Part shown: positions 21,685-31,560 of the stretch, one piece after another
How the letters are laid out: every line of letters starts with the position of its first letter
Numbering within the stretch: the stretch's first letter is position 1
NCBI GenBank assembly: GCA_037447655.1
Contig: JBBHKE010001445.1
Coordinates: forward strand, 107,018 to 171,017
Reading direction: 5' to 3'
DNA from: Zygnema cylindricum
Lineage: Eukaryota; Streptophyta; Zygnematophyceae; Zygnematales; Zygnemataceae
DNA: 64,000 nucleotides
Translations under genes and position numbers: made by a program
Notes under the pieces: model-generated
Database searches by the model: none
Seen by the model: the letters and a program-made list of their open reading frames with translations, nothing else
What the model was told of the DNA's origin: nothing

Positions 21685-21949
21685 TTAGGGTTTGACTTAG
21701 TTCATGCACTTCTTGCCTCGCCTCGCCACTATCTATACATTCTTCATGATATATAATATGTGACGCAAAAGCAAAAATAGAAAATGGCGAATTTTAGGGT
21801 TTGCTCATACACTGCTTTTATCTCCTCGCAACTATTTATGCGTACTGTACGATATATACTATGTGACGCAAATGCAAAATAGCAAAAGAGCGACTGTTAG
21901 GGTTTTCTCATGCAATTCTTGTCTCGCGTGACATGACTGGCTGCAGGGC
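21685..21949 (+). promoter_or_regulatory. Putative promoter/leader of kinase gene 1, repeated modules
   Basis: TTAGGGTTT (telo-box, AAACCCTAA on the other strand) recurs near 21685, 21793 and 21897. Between the copies lies a repeated block with CTATTTAT or CTATCTAT, GTACGATATATA-like AT-rich sequence and ATGTGACGCAAA. The first ATG after the last module is the gene start. Telo-boxes are common in promoters of plant housekeeping and translation genes. The module number and TATA assignment are inference. Confidence 0.5.
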
Positions 21950-22660
21950 ATGGCGAATGGCAGGACAGTAGAAAGTGGCTATCAGTATGACGCGCCGAGC
22001 GCCCTGCGAACTTTCTCGGCGGAACAAGTGAAAGCCGCTCTATTGTACAGGCTGTGTGAGCAGCCTTGGAGGGTCTACAAGGGGAATTTCGATGGTAAAC
22101 CGGTATTGGTACATGTTTTGGGAAGTGACGACAATGTGGCCGATATCGCAATTCAGATGCACAGTGTCAGCCATCCCCACGTGGCAAAGGTCATTGGCTG
22201 GTGTAGCGAGAGTAAAAGCATTGTGGTGGAGGGGAGATGGAGAGGGAGCTTAAGGGAACGAATAGAGGGTAATGATCTGCCATGGCAGGACTGCTGTCGG
22301 ATAGCACAAGAGGTGGCATCCGCAGTTGTGTGTTTGGCCAGGCAAAGTGGTGGTCTGAGAATAGATCCTAAGCTTGTATGGCTTGATGAAAACTACAGCG
22401 TCAAGCTTGTTTGCATTCCTGGTGGATTCGACAGTACAACTCACAGTTTTGGCCGTGTTTTGAAACGAATGGTAGAGAAACCATTACAATCTATCAATGC
22501 CATCTCTACAGCTCATCTGGACGACTATCTTAATACAGGAGGTGATCTGATGAGAGAACTCGATCAGATTGCTGACATGTGTGGAAACGAAGAAGATCCC
22601 CCATCTATGGAGGAAATTGCAGCGAAAACCACCAAAATTGCTGAAATAGCCACTCAGAAG
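21950..22660 (+). CDS. Kinase gene 1, exon 1: A-type pseudokinase domain
   Basis: It starts at ATG in a good context (GGGCATGGCG) and ends AAG|GTCAGG: 711 nt, 237 codons, phase 0. It retains a kinase-like outline: LCEQPWRVYKGNFDGKPVLV (N-lobe strands), SHPHVAKVIGWC, SIVVEGRWRGSL (hinge) and RIAQEVASAVVCLARQ (helix E). The catalytic-loop position reads GLRIDPKLVWLD, the DFG position VKLVCIPG, and the helix F position HSFGRVL. The VAIK Lys, HRD Asp and DFG Asp are all missing, so it cannot be an active kinase. CAG just before the ATG could also be a splice acceptor, so an upstream exon is possible. Confidence 0.75.
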
Positions 22661-23044
22661 GTCAGGCGTCCCCTCTCTACCCACCACCTTCCCAACCCCT
22701 ACCTCAACACCAGTGGGCTGATGTCCCTGTGGCTGTAATGTTTATAAGAAAAGGACTTCTGGAAATATCTTATTCATTTTATCTGGGGATAGGTAGATGG
22801 AATTATATATTTTCCCAGTTTAATTCCTTGGTTCCTCGGATATCAAAGTCTGAGTTTAATATAAACTTCACAAACTTTTCATGGGTACAGCTAAATATGT
22901 AGCATCATATGGTCTGAGGAGACATGTGGAAATCAGATGTTTGGGAGAGCGTAACTTTGCAAAAAGACATTATAGTCCCACAACTCTCCTCCCTCCAACA
23001 CCCACTCGCTCTAACAAATGCGTGTAGGGTCCAGCACTGTGCAG

Positions 23045-23791
23045 ATGGAAGATGTGCTCAGAGGCATCCGTACACTCTCTCAAAAGCAAGTGGAGGACAC
23101 CCGACGCGGCGGTCGCAAAATAGTGACTTCTTATTTTTCTCAGTGGTCTGTCTTTAGGGGGACGTTCGACGGAGCACCTGTGGTGGTCCTTGTTCTGAAA
23201 CCCGTTGATAGTGTGGATAATACCGCATGGCAAACTTCTCCTCCCCTTAATGTGGAAGCCATGGCTTGGCAGATGAACAGTTTTAGTCATCCCCACGTGG
23301 CAAAGGTCATAGGATGGTGTCGCGAGAGTAGAAGCATTATGGTGGAGGGAAGAGAGGGAGGGAGCTTAAAGGACCGGATAAATGAAGGTTTGGCTTTGGA
23401 GGATTGCTGTCAAATAGCACACCAAGTAGCGGTCGCAGCGATGTATCTTGGAAGACAAGGTCTTGGTGTGCGTCTAGATCCTAAATTAATATTTTTGGAT
23501 GACAAAGACAACTGCAAGCTTCTTTACCTTCCCACCTTTTCCTGGGTTACCTGTTCTCTATTTGGCAAGTTGCTAGGAGAAATGCTGACGGGACCATTGT
23601 TGGAGAAACCTGTCAAGTCACAAGCTGAATTGAAAGGAAAAGACGACCCTCGCGTCAAAAATTGGCCAAATAATGCGATTAAGGAACTCACTCGACTCAA
23701 GACTGCGGATTTTAGAGTTGACATCACATCCCTGGAGGAGGTGGCAAAAGATATGGACCGCATCAGTAAAATGGCAATGGGTGCCGAGCAG
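23045..23791 (+). CDS. Kinase gene 1, exon 2: B-type pseudokinase domain
   Basis: Acceptor GTGCAG|ATGGAAG, donor GAGCAG|GTGAGA, 747 nt, phase 0. It reads MEDVLRGIRTLSQKQVEDTR, WSVFRGTFDGAPVVVLVL (no Lys at the VAIK site), FSHPHVAKVIGWCRESRSIM, GLALEDCCQIAHQVAVAAMY, VRLDPKLIFLDDKDNCKLLY (no HRD, no DFG) and SLFGKLLGEMLTGPLL (helix F region). It closes with KDDPRVKNWPNNAIKELTRL, a C-lobe-like helix. It carries a 15-residue insertion (VDSVDNTAWQTSPPL) that the later B domain lacks. Because the exon opens with ATG, an internal start could make a shorter protein. Confidence 0.75.
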
Positions 23792-23985
23792 GTGAGACAT
23801 CCTCTATCTGGCCCTCCCCTTCCTCTCACCTGGGTTTTACCTGTGGGAACCTGTGTTGTTGTCTACAAGAGAATATTCCCAAAGAAAAAGGGAAAAAGGA
23901 ATCAAATCAGGGAAAATAGAAGTGAGTCCACATTCTAATGATGTCAATGTGGCATGCTTCTTTTGCTTTTTTCCTCTTGTGTCAG

Positions 23986-24657
23986 CTCGGTGCCCTGCGA
24001 ACTCTCTCTGTCAAACAAGTGGAAGACTCCCTCAAACAGAGGCTGTGTGAGCAGCCTTGGGAAGTCCACACTGGGCTCTTTGAGCATAAATTTGTCGTGG
24101 TTCATGTTTTGGGACATGACGACAAAGTGGCCGATATCGCATGCCAGATGCACAGTGTCAGTGGCAGTAACCGCCATGTGGCGAAGTTCATAGGCTGGTG
24201 TCGCGACAATAGAAGCATTATGGTGGAGGGAGGACAGAGAGGGAGCTTAAAGGACCGAATAAAGGGTAACGATTTGCCATGGCAGGAGTACTGTAGGATA
24301 GCACAGGAGGTGGCATCTGCAGCTGTGCATTTGGCCAGCCAAAGTGGTGGTGTGAGAATTGATCCTGACCTTGTATGGCTTGACAGTAACGATAACATCA
24401 AGGTTGTTTACATCCCCAGTGGATCGGACAGTGCAACTCGCAGTTTTGGCCGTATTTTGAAAGACATGGTGGAGAAACCACTGCAACGTTTCAATGCCGT
24501 CTCTACAGCTCATCTGGACGAGTATTGGAAGGCAGGAGGTGACGCGATGAGAGGAATCGATCACATTGCTGACATGTGTGGAAACGATGAAGATCCCCCA
24601 TCTATGGAGGCAATTGCAGGGGAAATTACCCGCATTTCCGCAATAGCCAATGAGAAG
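23986..24657 (+). CDS. Kinase gene 1, exon 3: second A-type pseudokinase domain
   Basis: Acceptor GTGTCAG|CTCGGTG, donor GAGAAG|GTCAGG, 672 nt, phase 0. It begins LGALRTLSVKQVEDSLKQRL and follows the exon 1 pattern: VVVHVLGHDDKVADIA, RHVAKFIGWCRDNRSIMVEG, GVRIDPDLVWLDSNDNIKVV and RSFGRILKDMVEKPL. It ends MCGNDEDPPSMEAIAGEITR. His replaces the VAIK Lys, and HRD and DFG are absent. It differs from exon 1 by an extra residue pair in SVSGSNRHVAK. The genomic frame stays open through the upstream intron to 23938, but the acceptor is strong and conserved in gene 2. Confidence 0.75.
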
Positions 24658-25137
24658 GTCAGGCGTCCCTCCTCTCTAGCCACTCTACCTCCACTGTCCA
24701 CCACCTCGTTCAAGATGGTTAAAATCGTTTTGTTTCCCGGTATTCTTCTCTTTTTGTTATCTTTTTGGGGTTTTCACTTTGAATTGGGTTCTTTTGCCTG
24801 CCTTTTGAGATTTGATGTTTCTTTTTTTGTCAATGGTTTATTGTGGATGACCTGTTTTCAAGATGATGTGTTCGCATTGCCAAAAACTTTTGCAAATTGA
24901 AGCTCTGATTTTGTTCGGTTATAAATAAAAAAAGATTGATATCAAGACTGCGTTCAACTCAAAATTTAACACATTTTCTGGAAAGCTACATTTGTAGCAT
25001 CATGTCTTCTGATAAAGAGAGGATGAAATTAGAGGTTTGATAGAGCGTAACTTTGCAGAAGGCATGATATTACCAATACCTTCCTCCCTCCAGCCCTCTG
25101 GCGCTGACAGATGCGTGTCGGGTCCACCATTGTGCAG

Positions 25138-25845
25138 ATGGAAGATATGATCAGAGACATCCGTACTCTCTCTCGGAAGCAAGTGGAAGAGGCCCGACAT
25201 GGCAATCGCAAAGAAAATCTATCCAATTGGCACCGTTGGTCTGTCTACAGAGGGACATTCGAGGGATCACCGGTGATGGTCCATGTTTTGGAACCTCACC
25301 AGAAAAAGGCCAATATAGCATGGGAGTTGCAGAGTATAAGCCATCCCCACGTGGCAAAGGTCATAGGCTGGTGTCGCGAGAGTAGAAGCATTGTAGTGGA
25401 GGGAGGAAAGGGAGGGAGTTTAAAGGACCGGATAACACAAGGTTTGAATTTGCAGGATTGCTTTCGTGTAGCAAACCAAGTAGCAATTGCAACTCTGTTT
25501 TTTGAAAGACGAGGTATTGGTGTGTGTATAGATTCTGAAATGATAGTTTTTGACGATAACGACAACAGCAAACTTATTCAACTTCCGTTTCATTTAAAAG
25601 CTGATTCTGCATGTCTTCAATTCGGCGAGATGCTAAGAGAAATTCTGATGGGACCATTGTTGGAAAGTGTCACGTCACATGCTGATCTGAAGTCGAAGCT
25701 CGACCCTCGTGTCAGAAACTGGCCGAAGGATGCGATTGAAGATCTCACTCGACTCACTGCTCTTTGTTTGAAAGAGGACGTCACGATGGAGAAAGTGGTA
25801 GAAGATGTGGACCGCATCAGTAAAACGGCAGTGACGGTCGAGCAG
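25138..25845 (+). CDS. Kinase gene 1, exon 4: second B-type pseudokinase domain
   Basis: Acceptor GTGCAG|ATGGAAG, donor GAGCAG|GTGAGC, 708 nt, phase 0. Sequence marks are MEDMIRDIRTLSRKQVEEAR, WSVYRGTFEGSPVMVHVLEP, SHPHVAKVIGWCRESRSIVV, GLNLQDCFRVANQVAIATLF, IGVCIDSEMIVFDDNDNSKL (in place of HRDLKPxNVLLD...DFG), CLQFGEMLREILMGPLLE and KLDPRVRNWPKDAIEDLTRL. It is more similar to exon 2 than to exons 1 and 3, giving an A-B-A-B order. It lacks the 15-residue insertion of exon 2. Confidence 0.75.
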
Positions 25846-27542
25846 GTGAGCCGTCCTCTCTCTCTCCCTCCACTTCCTCCCGTCTAGTGGGTTTGTGGCT
25901 GTGACACCTGTGCCTGTGGGAACCTCTGTTGCTGTCTACTAGAGAATATTCTTGAAGTTAAAGGGAAGAAAGGAAAGCAAAGCACATAAATGAGAAACGC
26001 GATCCATATTGTAACGGTGTCAACTCTAGACAAGTTGCAAGGAAACTTTTTTTGGGGGGGAGGAGGGGAGGGAAAGTCGAGGTGAGTTTTTGTTGTCTCG
26101 GCTCCAAGCAAGCAGGAGGCTCCTCCTACCCATACCTCCACCAAAAGTTGGCAAAATTTTAATTATAACAGAAAAGCCATAACAAAAGCAAGTAAAAACC
26201 CTCTTCCGTATAATAACACATCGGGGATAAAATCGCCATTCTTTCTTTTTCCCTCTCTTCTCATCTGTACAGCAAGGCTGGCCAACCTCCCAGGCCTTGT
26301 TTGAACATCCACTGCTAGACATCCCCCCCTTCTCTCCCCACTTCCTTCCCAGTCAACTTCCCAAAAGAATTCCCAAAACCTCCCTGAACGCTCCTGTCAG
26401 CCCCTTTTTCGTCGATGGGGTTAAAATGGATCTGGAAAATAACTTCGTTTATATTCACAGACAGTATTTCAAATAATGTTGGGTATCGAGGACCACTTGC
26501 CGATATTCTATATGTACCGAATTTTAGGTACCAGATAAAGCGATATATCGAGAAGCTACATATCGCGATATTTCTGCGATATATACATTTTTATTTTTTT
26601 TCCAATTTTATTTTTCCCAAAGCGCACCCCCCCCCGCCCCCCCGCGTGGCACGCGCTCAGTCGGGGGGGGGGTGTGTTCGTTCGATTTTTCCTACTGGAT
26701 CTGTACGGACACCCAGCTTTTACCAAATATATCGCGATAATTTATGTTGGTCCCGGTACGATATATCGAGGCCTCCTGACTGATCGATAATCGATATATC
26801 AAATATTGAGATTATCGCGATATGATTTTACCCGATACCCAACATTAATTTCAAATTCAAAATGTTTTCGAGGACATAGACCTTTACAATTATTCAGCGC
26901 TAAGTTTTGTTTGGCGAATATGGTAGTATCATGGTATTGCACCGTTTATATGAGTGATCGCCGATTATGAAAATAATGAGTGATAATGGAGTTATCGGTA
27001 TTCAGGTCGATAAATATCGCGGCAAGCAACCGACCGATATTTGATAATATCTATATTGGGAACTGTCAAAATGACAGCTGATGCGATATAAATCCCTAAG
27101 CATATTGCATCCTCTCCTACATTGTCTTCACAAGACTTACTGGATTTAAAGGATAAGGCTTTCTTCTATATGTTTACTCATTGTATCTACCTTTCTTAGT
27201 GTCATTGTTGTCTTTCCATCTGCGTTGAAGTGCAAGGAAAGTTTTAGTTTGTGCAAGGATTATTTTTGTAGATGGGATTGAATTGAATCTGGAGAGCAAC
27301 TTAGTCTGTACTCAATAACATCTATAATTCTAAATTTTCGGGTACCTAATGGTTGATGAAGGTATGTCAAGTTTCCCCATTCGTTGGAACTGTCTTATTT
27401 TCACTGTTTATGTGCCATCATTGCTTGGTTTGCATTTTTTTTTCTTGTCATGCCCATAGTCATCTTTGGATATAATGTCATCCACATTAGTTCTGATCAC
27501 GGATCACAATAAAAAACTAAACCTTAAATCTTGCTGCCGCAG
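25846..27542 (+). other. Kinase gene 1, intron 4 (1.7 kb)
   Basis: About twice the length of intron 4 of gene 2 (37281-38159). Both ends align with gene 2. The extra sequence, about 26041-26860, includes a G-run near 26048, AT-rich spacer and the hAT-like MITE at 26474-26847. Confidence 0.65.
26474..26847. mobile_element. hAT-like MITE in intron 4 of kinase gene 1
   Basis: The termini TAATGTTGGGTATCG and inverted CGATACCCAACATTA are perfect over 15 bp. An 8-bp target duplication ATTTCAAA lies at 26466-26473 and 26848-26855. The 374-bp interior holds CGATATATCG-type palindromes and a C-run/G-run pair (26630-26645 and 26664-26674). An 8-bp duplication is characteristic of hAT superfamily insertions. 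Confidence 0.85.
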
Positions 27543-28625
27543 GCTGACGGCTCCTTCTCTGGAGACATGTGGCTCATTACCGCAGAAGAAATTGCAGTTG
27601 CAACTAACAACTTTTCTCCGTCCAACGTGATTGGAAAGGGTGGCTTCGGTGAAGTTTTTAAGGGCCATCTCATGGGAATGGACATAGCTGTGAAAAGGGT
27701 CCTTCCTGGAAAAGCAGATAGCAAGTTTGAACAGGAAATTCGACTTCTCAGTAGGTTCAAGCACCCGAATATCATGTTTTTGATTGGTTATGAACCCAGT
27801 GGACCCTGTTTAGTGTCTGACTACATGTCGGGAGGTAGCCTCCAAGACTGCCTTGGAGCACAGGGAGATGCCTTAACTTGGAAGGACAAAGTGCGAATCT
27901 GTCGAGAAATGGCGTCTGCTGTGGCGTATATGCATAGTCAAGGAGTGGTGCATCGAGACTTGAAACCGCCGAATGTGCTTCTTGATTACGGCAAAAGAAG
28001 CAAAATATGTGATATGGGTTTGGCCAAACTCTGTAAGGGGAGCCAGGTACAGATGTCTGCAATGCAGGGAACATTCGGCTATATGGATCCATACACTGTA
28101 CACTCTTTACTTGTGGGTCCCCATTCGGACACCTATGCACTTGGACTCATTATTGTGCAACTTCTTACAGGGATGGAGCGTATTCAAGATGTTCACAAAA
28201 TGTTAGGGAAACTTGAAAAAAAGTCACAAATTGATCACTTTGCTGGTCAAGTAAGCCGATGGGGGAAGGATCCTGATGTTTTCAGGGAGATTGTTGGACA
28301 ATTCTGTTTGAATTTGGATCCAAGGAGCTCTACGATGCCCAAACCGGCTTTACTGAAGACTATGGGGCTTCTGCTTCGATGTTTGGAACGCACCTGGGAA
28401 TGTCGGCTCGACCTCAGTGCCCTTCTGTCTTCCCTAGAAAAGTTAGAAAGTTTGGCCAGCAAAGGAGATCTTGAAAAGTCAGGCACACCAGTTCACAGGA
28501 ACCCTAACCCTCGTCAACCTGTGGAACCTGTTTATTTTGCTCGCTTGCCACCAGAAGGAAAAAAAGATGATGAAAGGAGGGACCCTTTGTTAGACAAATC
28601 TGCCAAATTAACGGCAGAGTTAGAG
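27543..28625 (+). CDS. Kinase gene 1, exon 5: canonical Ser/Thr kinase domain
   Basis: Acceptor GCCGCAG|GCTGACG, donor TTAGAG|GTGAGA, 1,083 nt, 361 codons, phase 0. It has a complete kinase: ITAEEIAVATNNFSPSNVIG (RLK/RLCK-style lead-in), GKGGFGEVFKG loop, DIAVKRV with the VAIK Lys, HPNIMFLIGYEPSGPCLVSD hinge, HRDLKPPNVLLD catalytic loop and ICDMGLAKL (DMG for DFG). The activation segment is GTFGYMDPY, then HSDTYALGLIIVQLLTG. DMG recalls the DVG of plant U-box kinases and should still bind Mg. After the kinase comes a variable tail (LDLSALLSSLEKLESLASKG). No coiled-coil exon is found downstream; reading on gives 30 residues and a stop at 28718. Confidence 0.82.
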
Positions 28626-29343
28626 GTGAGATATTGTTTTTTTCAATCAGAGGCTGACAAAGTAAACTACTTTATTTTCCGAATATTCTTAAGATTATTG
28701 TCACGTCACAGGGAATGATGCTCAACCGTACAAGCGCAGGCTGGTCGCAGGTTTAAATAGTTTGGTTTGAATCGTCCCAGTTCGGTATTGGGTCCCGATT
28801 TTCTTGACTTTTTGTCGCTGGTCTTCAAACCGAAAAATTCAATTTGGATTTAGCATGTTACAGCTAAGCATGTTTGATGGCCCGACAGAAGTCTTAATGT
28901 GGCATGGCCATGAAACTTTTGTTTTTCTGTCTTTCTGAAGCTTTAAGTTCTCTCCCGCTCTCGCCCTCTCTCCTTCCCTCTCTCTTTCTCTCTCCCTCTC
29001 TCTGTTACAGTTTCTTTTACTGTGTACGTCTTTCCAAATTGATGCCCATGGAGGACGTTATAGTAGACGGTCGGACGGATTTGGCTACTAACCTCCTCTT
29101 TTTTAAATGATCAAAGAGACATACAGTATTGTGTCGGAATCTATGGGAAAACTCTCATGATTAATTGAAGTGAAACACAAAAAAGGAAACGACGAGCAAA
29201 ATACTATTTTCAAGATGCAACTTGAGAACAATATACTGTCTATTCACAAGCTTTCATGCAAACAAACGCTGTTTATTAAATCTATGTCATTGAAAGTCGC
29301 TGGAAGTGGCAAGAAACTTTAGCTTGTCTCATATGGTGCGAAA
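28626..29343. other. Post-kinase gene 1 region; coiled-coil exon absent
   Basis: It aligns with the gene 2 intron 5 for about 110 bp (to about 28740) and then diverges. It includes a short CT-rich block (28950-29005). No sequence like the gene 2 coiled-coil exon (VARREKLRQDL) occurs here. Confidence 0.6.
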
Positions 29344-29854
29344 GTGAAAGCTCATATGGATCAGGTGAAGAGAGAGGGCGTGGTACAGGGAAATGTAGCA
29401 AATTGTGCTGTCATGCGCCTCATGGATCTGATAGGTCTGATGGCCTGCTCTCTGCCTTTTGTCTGTGAAGGGCTGGTAGATCAACAAAATTTCAGTGGCA
29501 GTAGACCCCTCATGGGAACAAAATGCAGTCAGTTTGCGCTAGAAAATGTGTATGATGAGGTATGTTCTTAAACTTGTCAAATTTACGAAAATGTCTGTCG
29601 CTGTGGTGTGTTGTCAGGTTGGGGAAAGGCATGGCGTAAATTCTGGCTTGCAAGGGGAGACATTGAAGGTTCACATCAGAGATCAGGAACGGAGCTCAGA
29701 ATCTTTGTGGAAAGGTGAATCGGCAACTGGGTGTTATCTGCTGGATTTATTAGATTTGCCGGACGAGCCATGCGAAGAGGAAAAGCCTATGATGAAAGAG
29801 GATGAAGAAAAGTCAGAGGACCTGGATTTCCTGGATTTGCTGGATCTGTTATAG
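29344..29854 (+). CDS. Unrecognised two-exon frame ending in LDLLDL repeats (partial)
   Basis: Two open frames join by a 56-nt intron: the first ends FALENVYDE|GTATGT at 29561, the second starts TTGTCAG|GTTGGG at 29618, phase 0. The second exon ends at TAG, 29854. The tail is acidic with CYLLDLLDLPDEPCEEE and SEDLDFLDLLDLL. LLDLLD-type strings resemble clathrin-box motifs and also acidic-hydrophobic activation segments, and neither can be chosen from sequence. I do not recognise the upstream part (CSLPFVCEGLVDQQNF). No clear start: an ATG at 29356 is possible, or the frame may be a 3' exon of a gene now lost. Confidence 0.4.
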
Positions 29855-30734
29855 CCAGCCGAGGAATCGAGGGTATTGAAAAGAAAGGTTCGCCTGAAAA
29901 TTCAAATATGCAGGTATCCACACAAGGAAAAGGATCAAGCTTCAAAGGAATTTTTTTCTACCTCCTACGCGAAATGGGAAACTCATAAGGTCGAAATAGA
30001 GGCCATGCATGGTTCAGACTTCTATGATTAGTCTGTTCCCGTCATTTTCTGCACATAGTTTTACGAATCAATTTGCGGAATTGGTGGAAGCTTTAGTCAT
30101 AAGTGGTGTAAATTAAAATGCGTGGTTATCTGCATTGGAGAGCTTATTAATATTTCGGCTTCTGCAATGCCAACCACTTGCTCCGGACCACTTGCTCCGG
30201 TTTGGCGACTGAAATGAGTGAAGATGGAAATTATTTCATGAAATTCAAATGCAACAAATGATGTACAGCAAACTAGGGTTTGTCTGAATGATAACGTCAT
30301 AATTCAAGAACGTGCAGACAATGGATAAGGTTGTGTCCGGTCAAGTTGTTTCGATGAGAGAAAAGTTGAGGAACACGTCGTGGCAAGGGCTACATCCGAA
30401 TTATGGAGCAAATGCCTCATAGGGTTGGACTTGCTTATAGAGACGAAGTGACTTTGGATGGAGGATTTGATTTTCAGCTATTGGGAGACGGCAGCAAGGA
30501 TTTGATTTTCAGCTAGAAAACAAGGATTTGATTTTTCTGCCATTGGGAGACGGAAACAAGGATTTGATTTTCTGCTATTGGGAGACGGAAGTACAGTGAT
30601 GCTTTCAAGAAGGAGATGAAGGTCAGTTCAGACAATCTACTGCGAAGAACCCGTACAAATTTGGTCCCACTTCGACTCAATTCCAAAAATCGATCTCAAG
30701 TTTGGGAAATAATTATTTCTCTCCCTTTCCATTG
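29855..30734. other. Intergenic, with a short minisatellite
   Basis: AT-rich. About 30463-30600 holds four imperfect copies of AAGGATTTGATTTTCTGC followed by ATTGGGAGACGG. No gene seen. Confidence 0.5.
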
Positions 30735-31560
30735 AGAGCGAGAGAGGGGGGGAGGGAGGGAGGGAGGGAGAGAGGGAGGGAGGTGGAGGGTGTTGAGTTT
30801 AGTTCTTTGTTAGAAGCTTATTTTCAGTTTTCTAGGTTTTTGTTAACAACGTAAACTAGCATTCCAGTTTACATTATCTGGTTAGCGGTTCTTAGAAGCC
30901 TACACTCTAGCATCTGACGACAGATTCGATCCTACGTTTTCCACCCTTCTTAAGGAATTTAAGGATCTCTTTTTTTGCCCTTTCGGCCAATGAGTCAAGT
31001 GACCTTTTAGAGTCAAATAAGCTCCTTAGATTCCGAGAAATCACCTTCGTGACATTCTCCCTTTTATTTAAGTTTCCGGCTTCACATGTATTTTTCACTA
31101 CCAAGAAAAAATAATTGCTTTTTCCGCCTTTTTTGTCTTCATCTACATTTTCTTCCTTCTTCCTTTTGTCCGTTGCCAAGTCATCTATTGCAATAGAGAG
31201 GGAGGTAGAGGGATAAGGAGGGAGGGAGGAGAGGGAGAGGGGGTGAAAGGAAGAGGTGGAGAGGAGAGAGGGAGGGAGGGATGAAGGGGGGGGGAGATGG
31301 AGGGAGGGAGGGAGGGAGGGAGGGAGGGCTCTCCCTCTCCCTCTCCCTCTCCCTCTCCCTCTTACCACTTCCTCTCCTTTCCCTCTTCCTCTTCTCCTTC
31401 GCCGCTTTCTTCCTCTCCCCCTTCTCCTCTCCCTCTCTCCTCCCTCTCCCCTTCCCTCTCTCTCTCTTTGTCCTCTCTCAATTCCCTCTCACTCTCCTTC
31501 GGTCCTCTCCCTTCTCCCATAGTAGGATAGAGTAGAAACAAGACAGGTATAACATAAGAA
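30735..31560. repeat. Purine and pyrimidine simple-sequence blocks
   Basis: (GGGA)n at 30744-30790. An abrupt strand switch follows inside 31195-31560: (GGGAGG)n to 31328, then (CCCTCT)n from 31329 onward, which could pair back as a hairpin. The stretch 30800-31190 between the blocks is ordinary AT-rich DNA with a minus frame of no known domain. Confidence 0.85.

Noticed and set aside
23944-24564. Minus-strand frames opposite the kinase exons (77-105 codons)
   Set aside because: Antisense shadows of conserved exons, repeated identically opposite each paralogue.
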